A DNA stretch of 64,000 nt from Pseudomonas lurida (GCF_013522705.1 NZ_JAAMRE010000009.1:1-64000); one strand, 5' to 3'; shown: positions 42,874 to 54,222, counted from the first letter of the stretch. A program made the numbers and translations. Notes: generated by a model not told the origin, from the sequence alone.

Positions 42874-44742
42874 TTAAATCCACAACTTCTTGAAGTCACG
42901 CCCGCCAAAGATCAGGTTGACCATTGCGCGGGTCACCATGATGGCCGTGAACATCGAGGTAAAGATACCCAGGGACATGGTCACCGCAAAACCTTTGACC
43001 GGGCCGGTGCCCATGGCAAAGAGAATCCCGCCGACCAGCAAGGTGGTCAGGTTGGAGTCGAGAATCGCGGTAAATGCCCGGCCGAAGCCTTCGTTGATTG
43101 CGCGCTGCACGGTCATGCCGGCGGCGATCTCTTCACGAATACGCGAGAAGATCAGCACGTTGGCGTCCACCGCCATACCCATGGTGAGTACGATACCGGC
43201 GATACCTGGCAGGGTCAGCGTAGCCCCCAGCAGCGACATCAGCGCCAGCAGCATCACCATGTTGCCCGCCAGGGCCACGGTGGCAATGATGCCGAAGAAG
43301 CGGTAGATGGCGATGATGAACAGCGACACGAACAGCATGCCCCACAAGGCCGCGTCGATACCCTTGGTGATGTTGTCCGCACCCAGGCTCGGGCCGATGG
43401 TACGTTCTTCGGCGAAGTACATCGGCGCCGCCAGGCCACCGGCGCGCAGCAGCAGCGCCAGCTCGGACGATTCGCCCTGGCCGTTCAGGCCAGTGATGCG
43501 GAACTGAGCACCCAGCGGCGACTGGATGGTCGCCAGGCTGATGATCTTCTTCTCTTCTTTGAACGACTGCACCGGCACGTCTTTCTCGACGCCGTTGACC
43601 ATTTGCTTGGTGTAGGTGGTGATCGGACGTTGCTCGATGAAGATCACCGCCATGCTGCGGCCGACGTTGCTGCGCGTGGCGCGGCTCATCAGTTCGCCGC
43701 CGTGGCCATCCAGGCGGATGTTCACTTCAGGAGTACCGTGCTCGCCGAAACCGGCCTTGGCATCAGTCACCTGGTCACCGGTGATGATCAAGCCACGCTC
43801 GATCAGCGCTGGAGGACGGTTGCCCTCGCGGAACTCGAACTCTTCGGAAGTGGCGCGCGAAGCACCCGGCTCGGCGGCCAGGCGGAATTCCAGGTTGGCG
43901 GTCTTGCCCAGGATACGCTTGGCTTCAGCGGTGTCCTGCACGCCCGGCAGCTCAACCACGATACGGTTGGCGCCCTGGCGCTGCACGATCGGCTCGGCCA
44001 CACCCAGCTCGTTGACGCGGTTACGCACCGTGGTCAGGTTCTGCTTGATGGAGTATTCGCGGATTTCCGCGATCTTGGCCGGGCTCATCGCCAGACGCAG
44101 TACAGCCTGGCCATTCAGGTCAGCCGGTACGATGTCGAAATCGTTGAAGTTCTTGCGGATCAGTGCACGGGCCTGTTCGCGGGAAGCCTCGTCGGAGAAG
44201 CCCAGCTGGATGGCACCGTTGAGCTGCGGCAGGCTGCGATAACGCAGCTTCTCTTTGCGCAGCAGGCTCTTCACGTCGCCTTCGTAGACCTTCAGGCGCG
44301 CGTCGAGGGCTTTGTCCATGTCGACTTCCAGCAGGAAGTGCACACCACCGGACAAGTCCAGGCCCAGCTTCATCGGGTGCGCGCCAATGCTGCGCAACCA
44401 TTGCGGGGTGGTCTGTGCCAGGTTGAGCGCGACTACATAATCGTCACCCATGGCCTTGCGCACGACATCCTTGGCCGGCAATTGGTCTTCCTGCTTGGTC
44501 AGGCGCAGCAAGCCGCCCTTCGCACCAGCCGCCAATGTTGCCGCCTTGACCTGGATACCCGCGTCGGTGAGCGCCTTGCTCGCACGGTCCAGATCAGCCT
44601 GATTGACCTGCAGCGAAGTGCTGGCGCCAGTGATCTGGATCGCCGGGTCATCAGGGTAGAGATTGGGAGCGGAATAAATAAAACCGATCGCCAGCACCGC
44701 CAGGATCAGTACGTATTTCCACAGAGGGTATTTGTTCAGCAT
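42874..44742 (-). CDS. secD: Protein translocase subunit SecD
   Basis: About 622 residues. A large periplasmic region (about 30-440) follows the first membrane helix, then five more helices. LGLDLSGGVHFLLEVDMD and AVDANVLIFSRIREE are diagnostic. Two adjacent ATG codons occur at 44745 and 44742; the choice changes one residue. It lies between yajC and secF. Confidence 0.96.
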   Translation of the reverse strand: MLNKYPLWKYVLILAVLAIGFIYSAPNLYPDDPAIQITGASTSLQVNQADLDRASKALTDAGIQVKAATLAAGAKGGLLRLTKQEDQLPAKDVVRKAMGDDYVVALNLAQTTPQWLRSIGAHPMKLGLDLSGGVHFLLEVDMDKALDARLKVYEGDVKSLLRKEKLRYRSLPQLNGAIQLGFSDEASREQARALIRKNFNDFDIVPADLNGQAVLRLAMSPAKIAEIREYSIKQNLTTVRNRVNELGVAEPIVQRQGANRIVVELPGVQDTAEAKRILGKTANLEFRLAAEPGASRATSEEFEFREGNRPPALIERGLIITGDQVTDAKAGFGEHGTPEVNIRLDGHGGELMSRATRSNVGRSMAVIFIEQRPITTYTKQMVNGVEKDVPVQSFKEEKKIISLATIQSPLGAQFRITGLNGQGESSELALLLRAGGLAAPMYFAEERTIGPSLGADNITKGIDAALWGMLFVSLFIIAIYRFFGIIATVALAGNMVMLLALMSLLGATLTLPGIAGIVLTMGMAVDANVLIFSRIREEIAAGMTVQRAINEGFGRAFTAILDSNLTTLLVGGILFAMGTGPVKGFAVTMSLGIFTSMFTAIMVTRAMVNLIFGGRDFKKLWI

Positions 44743-44804
44743 CACGCCGCCCGCTTATAACGCGGGGCGCCTTGCGCGCCCCGTCGATTGGTAAAGGTTG
44801 TTAC

Positions 44805-45143
44805 TTAGATCGCTTTGAGCGTGCCTTTAGGCAGCGTGGCGGCGATGGCGCCCTTCTGGAACTTCATTTCCACGGTATCGGAGACTTCCAGTACCACGAA
44901 AGCATCGGACACTTTGGTGATCTTGCCGGCGATACCGCCGGTGGTCACGACTTCGTCGCCTTTCTGCAGGCTGCCCAGCAGGTTCTTCTGCTCTTTGGCG
45001 CGCTTGGCCTGTGGACGCCAGATCATCAGGTAGAAGATGACCAGAAAGCCGACCAGGAAAATCCACTCGAAACCACCGCCCATAGGGCCCGCGGCGGCAG
45101 GCGCAGCGGCGTCGGCCATGGCGTTAGAGATAAAAAAGCTCAT
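44805..45143 (-). CDS. yajC: Sec translocon accessory subunit YajC
   Basis: A 112-residue protein with one membrane helix (about 27-45, WIFLVGFLVIFYLMIWRP) and a cytoplasmic beta-rich tail (GDEVVTTGGIAGKI). Part of the SecDF-YajC complex. An alanine-rich N-terminus is usual. Confidence 0.94.
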   Translation of the reverse strand: MSFFISNAMADAAAPAAAGPMGGGFEWIFLVGFLVIFYLMIWRPQAKRAKEQKNLLGSLQKGDEVVTTGGIAGKITKVSDAFVVLEVSDTVEMKFQKGAIAATLPKGTLKAI

Positions 45144-45186
45144 TTAGCACTCCAGTTGCAAATAGTGAATCTTAGGGTCGGGAAAC

Positions 45187-47357
<2,171 letters not shown>

Positions 47358-47423
47358 GATGGGGTTCGTCTAGCAGGGCCGGGAAGTCTAGCGGAAATAG
47401 TCAAAATTGACCATGAAACGTGA

Positions 47424-47452
47424 TTGACCAACGGTAATCACCTCTCTATACT
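47424..47452 (+). promoter_or_regulatory. tRNA-Leu promoter
   Basis: TTGACC at 47424-47429, a 17-base spacer, TATACT at 47447-47452. Transcription would start near 47459, just before the tRNA. Confidence 0.8.
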
Positions 47453-47465
47453 TCGCCGCCATTGA

Positions 47466-47550
47466 GCCCTGATGGCGGAATTGGTAGACGCGGCGGATTC
47501 AAAATCCGTTTTCGAAAGGAGTGGGAGTTCGAGTCTCCCTCGGGGCACCA
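47466..47550 (+). tRNA. tRNA-Leu (CAA anticodon)
   Basis: The acceptor stem GCCCTGA pairs with TCGGGGC, followed by A and an encoded CCA. The anticodon loop TTCAAAA gives CAA, reading UUG. A long variable arm (TTTTCGAAAGGAGTGG region) marks a class II tRNA, and the T arm has GTTCGAGTC. Length 85. Confidence 0.97.
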
Positions 47551-47553
47551 TCT

Positions 47554-47590
47554 TAAAAAAAGACCTTGAAATTCAAGGTCTTTTTTTTCG
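47554..47590 (+). terminator. tRNA-Leu terminator
   Basis: AAAAAAAGACCTTGAA, ATT, CAAGGTC then eight T. It starts four bases after the tRNA CCA. Confidence 0.93.
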
Positions 47591-47948
47591 CCTGTCGAAA
47601 AGTGCGGGCCGGCCGATTTAATGTTCACCGCCCACTTTCAACCTGAAACACGATGCGCTGTGGGAGCGGGCTTGCCTTAATGCCAGTCAGTTAAGGACTC
47701 AGTTGATCCAGCCTACGCAATGACTATCAAAAAAGTGGGAGGGGGCTTGCCCCCGATAGCGATGCGTCAGTAACAGTTGGACTGATTGACCCGATCAGCG
47801 CCCTGATATTAGACAGTAACGATTAACGTTAGGATGATCCCATCAAGTGAGAAGCCAGCGTGCGAAATCAATGGCAGAATCCGCCACAGCTATCAACGAC
47901 AGCGGCTTTGGTCTCAACAAGCGGCGCCGCTAAAGGAATCAAGCAGCA
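47591..47948. other. Spacer between tRNA-Leu and the ATPase gene, with REP-like elements
   Basis: Two REP-like elements lie here: CTGTGGGAGCGGGCTTGCC at about 47660 and GTGGGAGGGGGCTTGCCCCC at about 47735-47757, followed by GATAGCGATGCG. No gene is visible. The last 100 bases, with an A+T-rich segment near 47810-47835, probably hold the promoter of the ATPase pair. Confidence 0.65.
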
Positions 47949-49076
47949 ATGAGCACAAAGAACCCGATCAGCCGGCTCACCATCAAAGGCTTCAAGTCCA
48001 TCAAGAACCTTGAGGACTTGCACCTGGGCAGCCTGAACGTGCTGCTGGGTGCCAACGGTGCGGGTAAGAGCAGCTTCGTTTCTTACTTTCGCATGCTCAG
48101 CGAAATGATGGAGTTGCGCCTTAAAAAGTGGACGACCCAACAAGGGTCGGCAGACCGAGTTGTCAGCTTCGGCGTCAAGGAAACCCAGCAGATCAGTTCT
48201 TATGTCCATTTTGGCTTGAACGGCTATGAGTTCGAGCTGGAACCGACCGTGGAAGGTGACTTTGTTTTTTCCAATGAACGACTCTTTTTTGACGGCCCCA
48301 TGTATGGATCAGAGTGGATTACGCTGGGCTCCGGGCATCAGGAGACCAAGCTCAAAAAAGCCTACGACACCAAACAGTTCCAAGCCCCCTACAAAAACAA
48401 CGTTGTGGCGTACTGCTACGAATCGATTTCCAGTTGGAAGGTTTTCCACTTCCACGACACCAGCGAAACCGCGAGCGTCAAACGCTACGGACCGGCCCAT
48501 ATCGATGACTATCTGCGTCCAGACGCGTCGAACCTGGCGGCCTATCTGCATCGGTTATGCACCGAAACGCCTGAGGTGTATGAACATATCCGCAAAACGA
48601 TCCAACTGGCGATTCCGTTCTTCGATGATTTTGTGCTGAAGCCTGTGCGGCTGGACAGCCAGGAAGAACTGATCAACCTGCAGTGGCGTCAGAAGGACAG
48701 CGACTACACCTTCTGGCCGAGCCAGCTCTCGGACGGGTCGATCCGCTTCATCTGCTTGGTCACCGCCCTGCTTCAACCCGATCCGCCATCGACCATCATC
48801 ATTGATGAGCCGGAACTCGGCCTGCATCCCTACGCCATCACCTTACTGGGCTCGCTGCTGCGCTCAGCCTCCACGCGAATGCAGGTGATTGTCTCAACGC
48901 AGTCGGTACCCCTGGTGAACGAGTTCTCAATCGACGACCTGATCATCGTCGAGCGGGAGAAAGGCGCAACTGTCTTCAAGCGACTCGACGAAAAAGCCTT
49001 CGAAACATGGCTGGACGATTATTCGGTGGGCGAGCTGTGGGAGAAAAACATTCTGGGCGGGAGGCCGCGTAAATGA
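47949..49076 (+). CDS. AAA_21 / OLD-like ABC ATPase, candidate defence component
   Basis: A 375-residue ATPase. Walker A is GANGAGKS at 34-41; the ABC-type signature is LSDGS (SQLSDGSIRFICL); Walker B is IIIDEPELGLHP, followed by a switch loop (VIVSTQS). A central helical/beta insertion (about 60-260) replaces the long coiled coil of SMC proteins. The start RLTIKGFKSIKNLEDL is typical of this group. Such ATPases accompany TOPRIM-type nucleases in anti-phage systems (OLD, PARIS, Gabija kinds). Its stop overlaps the DUF4276 gene start by four bases, so the two products likely act together. Confidence 0.85.
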   Translation: MSTKNPISRLTIKGFKSIKNLEDLHLGSLNVLLGANGAGKSSFVSYFRMLSEMMELRLKKWTTQQGSADRVVSFGVKETQQISSYVHFGLNGYEFELEPTVEGDFVFSNERLFFDGPMYGSEWITLGSGHQETKLKKAYDTKQFQAPYKNNVVAYCYESISSWKVFHFHDTSETASVKRYGPAHIDDYLRPDASNLAAYLHRLCTETPEVYEHIRKTIQLAIPFFDDFVLKPVRLDSQEELINLQWRQKDSDYTFWPSQLSDGSIRFICLVTALLQPDPPSTIIIDEPELGLHPYAITLLGSLLRSASTRMQVIVSTQSVPLVNEFSIDDLIIVEREKGATVFKRLDEKAFETWLDDYSVGELWEKNILGGRPRK

Positions 49077-49753
49077 TTCGAGTCCACGTGATCTGCGAGG
49101 GCCAGACAGAAGAGATGTTCATCAACGAGGTGCTGGCGCACGCCTTCCAGCATTTGGATATTTACCTGATGCCCGCGCTGATCGGAAAACCCGGCCACAA
49201 GGGCGGCAACTTTCGTTTCGAGCGTCTGCTCAGTGATGTTGAAAAGCGCCTGTTAGGTGACCGGCAGGCATATTGCACTACGTTTTTTGATTTCTATGGC
49301 CTGCCCGAAGAATTCCCTGGCAAAGCGAATGCCGGTGGCAAGAACACCATGGATGAAAAAGCTGATTGCCTGCTGAAAGCTATGACGCAAAGGTTGGCAA
49401 ACAAACTGGGTGATGAAGCCATGCGCCGATTCATTCCCTATGTGCAAATGTACGAATTCGAGGGCCTCCTATTCAGTTGCCCCACAGGGTTAGCTGTCGG
49501 GATCAACCAGCCCGCCCTAGAAGACCGTTTTTTGCACATACGAAATGAGTTTGAAACGCCGGAAGCCATCAACAATAGTCCGATGACCGCGCCGAGCAAA
49601 AGACTGCAAAAGCTTTACGCTGGCTACGACAAACCGCTGCACGGTTCACTCGCCGCGATTGAGATCGGCCTGCCGATCATTCGGCAACAATGCGCTCGAT
49701 TCGATGCCTGGATCAGGCAGATGGAAACGCTGCAGAAAATCACCCAACCATGA
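49073..49753 (+). CDS. DUF4276 protein, TOPRIM-like, candidate effector
   Basis: A 226-residue protein. HVICEGQTEEMFINEVL at the N-terminus has the TOPRIM-type glutamate, and TTFFDFYGLPEEF at about 65 resembles the downstream acidic strand of the fold. YEFEGLLFS at about 125 is the third DUF4276 motif. The family is predicted to be a nuclease or primase-like domain and is usually coded right after an AAA_21 ATPase, as here (ATGA overlap). Activity as a toxin or nuclease is inference. The second acidic position is a lone D-F-Y-G rather than D-x-D. Confidence 0.8.
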   Translation: MIRVHVICEGQTEEMFINEVLAHAFQHLDIYLMPALIGKPGHKGGNFRFERLLSDVEKRLLGDRQAYCTTFFDFYGLPEEFPGKANAGGKNTMDEKADCLLKAMTQRLANKLGDEAMRRFIPYVQMYEFEGLLFSCPTGLAVGINQPALEDRFLHIRNEFETPEAINNSPMTAPSKRLQKLYAGYDKPLHGSLAAIEIGLPIIRQQCARFDAWIRQMETLQKITQP

Positions 49754-49787
49754 CCAATCCGACCAACATCCCCCGCTCTACGAACGC

Positions 49788-51398
49788 ATGGACGAAGCCC
49801 GGCGGGCACTGAGCATGGATGCCTCCGCCGACTGCTGGAAAACCCTCGACCTTTCGGCCACGGCTGACGAGCGCACCCTCAAACGCCACTACGCCAAGTT
49901 ACTCAAGCTAACGCGCCCGGATGACGACCCCGTCGCCTTCCAGCGCCTACGCGAAGCTTACGAGCAGGCACTCAACAGCGTACGCGCCAGAGCATCCGCC
50001 CCCGTTCAAACCGAGGACATGATGTCGTCGCGGTTTGCCACGCACCTTGCGCCCGGCCCGACGCCCTCCTCCCTGGAACACGCCTTCGCACTGTTATCCG
50101 ACTTCGACGACTCCCGTGTGGACGACTACTGGTCCCGAGCCCAGGCTCAAGGTTGTGCCGCCGAGTTCGAACAGATGTTGTTCCAGCGTTGTGTCGATGC
50201 ACCGAGCGGGCATTTGGGGTTGCTGACCTGGGGCGTGGAGCAGCGTCAATGGCTCACCCCGTGGCAGCAGATCAACAGCGGTGGCTTCCCCCATCAGCGG
50301 TTGGTGCATGCGCTGACCACAGCGCTGTACGACGCGCTTGAACAACTGATGAAGCCGGGCGAGCAGGCGTTTTTCTATTCGCATCTGGAGCGTGCCAGTC
50401 GGCAGGGCTGGTTGCTGGATTTCGAGCATCGCCAGGCATTGCAGGTGCACGTGCTGAACTTGTTCATGAGCCATGAGCGTTGGTCGCCGCAACTCTTCCA
50501 GCGCGTGTGCCGGCTGTTCGCCTGGGACGCTGAAGGCGCGTCCGTCCCTATCGACACGGCGCAGTGGCGAGCCTTGGTCAGGCGCTGCGAGCAACAGGAT
50601 TGGTTGCACCAGCTGCAGACCCTGGCGCAGCAACGTGAGCTACACCCCAGCGCCGCGGCCAACGCGGCGGCGTTGTTTCTGATGTCGGCGCAGCCTGCAC
50701 GGCAAGCGCAGCTGGCGGCGACCTTCGGCGAGGCCGATTGGTTGGCGTGTGAGCAGTTGTCAACGGCATTCTCCACGCACTTTGCCGATCTGCTGGGGCT
50801 GTTTCCCAATCACAATTCATGGTTCTGGCAAGAACTTGTCGGCCATCGCCCGTTGCGCCATGGCGTCAAACGCGCGGCCTGTGTTTTGGCAATCTGCCTG
50901 GCGCTCAGCCAACTTTCCAGCGAGTCCAGCCTGGTTCCCCTGCTGCTGATGCTGCCGCTGTATGCGCTCGGCGGTTACGTGATGGCGCAGGTCGGCAAAT
51001 GGCTGCTCACCTACTGGGCGGCCATTGCGCAAAGCCTGCACGACGTCGACCAACGCCTCAGCCGCTGGTGTGTGCGCCACAACCTGACCTCGGACCGTCG
51101 CGATTTGCTGATTCGTAACAGCGGTCCGTTACTGGGGCTTGGCTTTGTGATTTGGCAATGGCTCGGGTGGCTCGGACTGGGCACTTATGCGATCACCGGG
51201 CTGATTGGCGTGTTGCAGCCGGAAAGTGCTGTGCCCGCCGAACGCGAATACCGCTGGCGCAGGCCGCTGCAGGCGATTTATCGGATCGCCGGCCTGAGTA
51301 GGTTGCAATGGCTGTTCTGCGTGATGATGATCGGTGTCATCGTCTACCTGCGGCTTGAAAGCCCTGGCACGCTGCTCGCCCTGGGCTTGCGGCCTTAA
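49788..51398 (+). CDS. J-domain-like membrane protein
   Basis: About 536 residues. The N-terminus (about 16-62) resembles a J domain (LDLSATADERTLKRHYAKLL, then TRPDDDPVAFQRLREAYEQAL), but the HPD tripeptide is RPD. The middle is helical without clear motif; the last 150 residues hold about four membrane segments (AACVLAICLALSQL, LLLMLPLYALGGYVM, GFVIWQWLGWLGLG, LFCVMMIGVIVYLRL). Such proteins often pair with an HscC-type Hsp70, but none is seen here. The start is uncertain: 49788 or 49815; the frame is open back to 49659 inside the previous gene. It is read in the same direction as the ATPase pair, but may not belong to it. Confidence 0.7.
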   Translation: MDEARRALSMDASADCWKTLDLSATADERTLKRHYAKLLKLTRPDDDPVAFQRLREAYEQALNSVRARASAPVQTEDMMSSRFATHLAPGPTPSSLEHAFALLSDFDDSRVDDYWSRAQAQGCAAEFEQMLFQRCVDAPSGHLGLLTWGVEQRQWLTPWQQINSGGFPHQRLVHALTTALYDALEQLMKPGEQAFFYSHLERASRQGWLLDFEHRQALQVHVLNLFMSHERWSPQLFQRVCRLFAWDAEGASVPIDTAQWRALVRRCEQQDWLHQLQTLAQQRELHPSAAANAAALFLMSAQPARQAQLAATFGEADWLACEQLSTAFSTHFADLLGLFPNHNSWFWQELVGHRPLRHGVKRAACVLAICLALSQLSSESSLVPLLLMLPLYALGGYVMAQVGKWLLTYWAAIAQSLHDVDQRLSRWCVRHNLTSDRRDLLIRNSGPLLGLGFVIWQWLGWLGLGTYAITGLIGVLQPESAVPAEREYRWRRPLQAIYRIAGLSRLQWLFCVMMIGVIVYLRLESPGTLLALGLRP

Positions 51399-51658
51399 CT
51401 CACGACGATCAAACCCTCGAATTCAAAACTTGGTTAGAGCAAGTTGAAGAGTGACGGCAAGCATTTAACGCAGGTTTACTCACTGTAATGATGCTGGCGA
51501 ATTTCTAGGTAAGGCGGGCCATGCGGCGTTGCTCCACGTCGCAAGCGTGCCGGGCTGGCACTACCGAGCGGCGGGAGCGGACCTGATCGTGACATCACGT
51601 ATCGCGTGAGCCTCGAACCAGTTGAAACCCGACCGCCCTTACCGAGCGGCCGGTAGCT

Positions 51659-51943
51659 TTACTTGAACAGCGCAATCACCACGCAGACGACCATTAACAC
51701 CAGCGCCGGCCACTGCATGGGCAGGAAAAAGAAGTGGTGGCGCACGCCATCTTCATGAACCTCCCGATTCAGCACAAAACCCAGCACGGCGTTGATGGCC
51801 GAGCCGATCCCCGCGCCCACCAACAGTTGCATCAAGGAGGTGTTGCCGGGCTTGACGCTGGGGTCGGGCCACAACCACATCAGCAATAAAATCATCGCCA
51901 CCGGAGTGAACAACGTCAGCCAGCCTGCACCACGATAAATCAT
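51659..51943 (-). CDS. Small membrane protein of unknown function
   Basis: 94 residues with three hydrophobic segments (LTLFTPVAMILLLMWLW, LLVGAGIGSAINAVLGFVL, ALVLMVVCVVIALF). A charged loop (NREVHEDGVRHHFFFLP) lies between the last two. No known domain is recognised. It is read after the larger membrane protein at 51986 with a gap of 42 bases, suggesting an operon. Confidence 0.65.
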   Translation of the reverse strand: MIYRGAGWLTLFTPVAMILLLMWLWPDPSVKPGNTSLMQLLVGAGIGSAINAVLGFVLNREVHEDGVRHHFFFLPMQWPALVLMVVCVVIALFK

Positions 51944-51985
51944 CGTTTAATCCCTTTATTCACAATCAATGACCACGCGACTGGC

Positions 51986-52882
51986 TTACGCCAACTCGCG
52001 CGCTTGAGCCTCTTTGGTAAACACTGCGTCGAGCGTATGCAGGAACAGGTCGTAGCTGAGGATGCCGGTGGCGATGGTCGACAGGACCGACTTGCCGTTT
52101 TCGTCCTTGACCACCACTTTTTCGGTCCAGGCGTTGAGGTCGACGCTGCGCAGTATCGACATCGGCACCTTGCTCCCCTGGTATTCCAGGCACTGCGCAC
52201 TCACCAGGATGGGCGCCGTGGTGATCTTGAGGAAATTGCCGCTCATACGCTTGCCCCACACCTGCCCGGAGCTGATGCAATTGAACCTCACTGCCTCGCC
52301 CGACTCCAGCGTGCTCAGCACACCCGGCATGCGCGCACGTACGTGCAGCTCGCGCACCATCTGCTGGAATTCCTGGAAGCCCTTGAGGCTTTCAATCACG
52401 CGATGGAAGGGCTCGGCGGCCGTGCGGCGGTAGGCCAGGTTAGTGATCAAGCCCGTCATCACCGTTTGCCCGGAGCTGAACAGGTACAGGTCCTGGATCT
52501 CTACAAACGGAGTGTATTCGCGCTGGCCTTGGTTGATGCGCGCAATGCCATGCTCGTACACCTCGTAAGAGGTACTGCGCAATTTCTTGTGCCAAGCGTA
52601 GAGGCCGAACACGCACAGCCCAAGAATGGCCAGAAGGCCACTGGTGAAGTTGATCACCGATTGCGCGCTGCTGAAGTTCATTGTCATGCCCCGTGACGTC
52701 GTAATGCCGACAGGGCCTTCATTGCCCGGCGGCAGGATCGTGCCCAGGTACAGCACGAACGCGGCGAGCGCCAACAGCGCGACGCCGAATATCAGGCTGA
52801 AAATCAGAAAACCCTTGCCGTGGCGAAAGCTCGCGATCAGCTCGCCCGTGTCGGACGAAGCAGGAGTGGAGGATGACTGCAT
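51986..52882 (-). CDS. DUF6585-like membrane protein
   Basis: 298 residues. Two N-terminal membrane helices (about 26-50 and 80-100) are followed by a cytoplasmic domain. That domain carries YEVYEHGIARINQGQREYTPFVEIQDLYLFSSG, a pattern of beta strands like pleckstrin-type membrane proteins (DUF6585 group). The function is unknown. It heads a probable two-gene leftward unit with the 94-residue membrane protein. Confidence 0.65.
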   Translation of the reverse strand: MQSSSTPASSDTGELIASFRHGKGFLIFSLIFGVALLALAAFVLYLGTILPPGNEGPVGITTSRGMTMNFSSAQSVINFTSGLLAILGLCVFGLYAWHKKLRSTSYEVYEHGIARINQGQREYTPFVEIQDLYLFSSGQTVMTGLITNLAYRRTAAEPFHRVIESLKGFQEFQQMVRELHVRARMPGVLSTLESGEAVRFNCISSGQVWGKRMSGNFLKITTAPILVSAQCLEYQGSKVPMSILRSVDLNAWTEKVVVKDENGKSVLSTIATGILSYDLFLHTLDAVFTKEAQARELA

Positions 52883-53092
52883 GATTATTTGCGTCCCTGT
52901 AAGTGAATGAAGTGCGCCGGTTCAACTTCGCACCGGTCCATTTATGGCTGCGCGAGCTTGGCACGGCGGTTTGGAACATGGCTAATTAATATCGTTCCTT
53001 GGAGGCCGTGTCACTCAAACGTCTGGGTCCTTTTTTTTCGGCGTCAGAACAGTGATCATCGCGCTCCGCCCGAACACCGAGGAAGCCCCACC

Positions 53093-53422
53093 ATGGAATT
53101 GACGCTGGAAGCTGTTGCGCTCTTTGCCCTCAAGCTGGTGCACGAAACCGACGACGGCAGCCCGATAGTGCGCGACGACCCGGTGATGGCTACGTATGAG
53201 CGTGAAGTGTTCGGTCTGCTGATGCGCCAGGGTGATCTTCGTGCGATTCAAACTAAGCTGGACGAATGCGTGGCGCAGGCGCTGGTGGCGCTGGGCGGAA
53301 AGGAGACGGTGTTGGGACGGGAGTTGGAACGATTGGCCGTCGACACCCGAAAAGCCTCGACACTGGAGGAGCTCGACGCCCCGCTCGACGCACTCAGGCA
53401 TTACCTCAAAGCGGTCCAGTAA
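53093..53422 (+). CDS. Small helical protein of unknown function
   Basis: 109 residues, acidic and almost wholly helical (ELTLEAVALFALKLVHETDDG). No known family is recognised. GAGGAA lies about nine bases before ATG 53093, which decides the start; the frame is open back to 52907 without a ribosome site. It stands alone, divergent from the DUF6585-like gene. Confidence 0.65.
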   Translation: MELTLEAVALFALKLVHETDDGSPIVRDDPVMATYEREVFGLLMRQGDLRAIQTKLDECVAQALVALGGKETVLGRELERLAVDTRKASTLEELDAPLDALRHYLKAVQ

Positions 53423-53573
53423 CAGCGCTCTTGTGCGAGCGCGCTTGACCGCAGTAAGCACACCTCGTTGATGCTTCCACGAAATGCATCGCTGTATTTG
53501 GCGTGCGATGCGCAATGTTGACGTTTTTACTTACTCAGCTCATTGCCACTTATAAAGCAGCCCAAGGACGACG

Positions 53574-53699
53574 ATGAAAAAACCCCTCCTCTACCGCTCC
53601 GTCAACACCCGCACCCACGGTGTGACCGCACAAATGCCTACTTGGGCTGAAACGTCTCAAGATACGCCAGGATATTTTCTATCTTCTCCTGATCGCTGA
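53574..53699 (+). CDS. Possible 41-residue protein or 5' remnant
   Basis: The ATG at 53574 has AAGGA nine bases before it, and the product begins MKKPLLYRSVNTRTHGV, basic and protein-like. After about residue 20 it runs into the 3' end of the convergent cytochrome gene (stop 53638), where the sequence loses character. It may be a small protein whose end was lost, or chance. Confidence 0.3.
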   Translation: MKKPLLYRSVNTRTHGVTAQMPTWAETSQDTPGYFLSSPDR

Positions 53700-54012
53700 T
53701 GCCCCAGAAAATCATCCGCGTACCGCTTACCACCTTCTTGGGGTTCTCGATGTACGCCGCGAGTTTTTCGCGGGTCCAGACCACGCCGGAGTTTTTCATC
53801 GCGTCGGAGTACTGGTAGTCCTCAGTGGTGCCGGCGGGGCGGCCGATGATGCCATTGAGCTGTGGGCCGAAACCGCCACGCGCGCCTTCGCCGATGCTGT
53901 GGCAGCCGCCGCAGGTTTTCGTGAAGAGTCTGCCGCCGGCTTCGGCATCCCCGGCGGCGAAGGCCGGGGCGCTGTTGAGGATCAGGGCGAGGGTCAGAAA
54001 GGCGTACTTCAT
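53638..54012 (-). CDS. Exported monoheme c-type cytochrome
   Basis: 124 residues. A signal peptide (cleavage after AFA at about 20) is followed by a class I cytochrome c with heme motif CGGCH. The axial methionine is probably in TRMIFWGI. The sequence GPQLNGIIGRPAGTTEDYQYSDAMKNSGVVW is typical of the mitochondrial-like cytochrome c2 type. The start at 54012 has GGAG before it. The redox partner is unknown. Confidence 0.87.
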   Translation of the reverse strand: MKYAFLTLALILNSAPAFAAGDAEAGGRLFTKTCGGCHSIGEGARGGFGPQLNGIIGRPAGTTEDYQYSDAMKNSGVVWTREKLAAYIENPKKVVSGTRMIFWGISDQEKIENILAYLETFQPK

Positions 54013-54222
54013 GGGCGACTCCACATCGGCGGTTGCAAGCGATTATGCCTGTTTGTCAGCCATGCACACCCATCCGGATTATCGCTGTGCTGCAATTGCC
54101 TCGGCATGAACCCCCAACCTAGACGCCCTGGACGACCACCCATCGCTTGGGACACATCCAATCGAACCTATACCGCTGCGCTCCACTCCACCTAACTGAA
54201 CCCTGATGGTGGAGTAAGGATC

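Noticed and set aside
47466..49760. tRNA-Leu as integration site of the ATPase/DUF4276 pair
   Set aside because: No second copy of the tRNA 3' end was found downstream and no integrase is present, so there is no direct evidence of tRNA-targeted integration.
51399..51658. Possible remnant of a gene 3' end (short frame ending near 51452)
   Set aside because: The frame has fewer than 20 codons and its product matches no family I recognise. The rest of this gap shows no signal.
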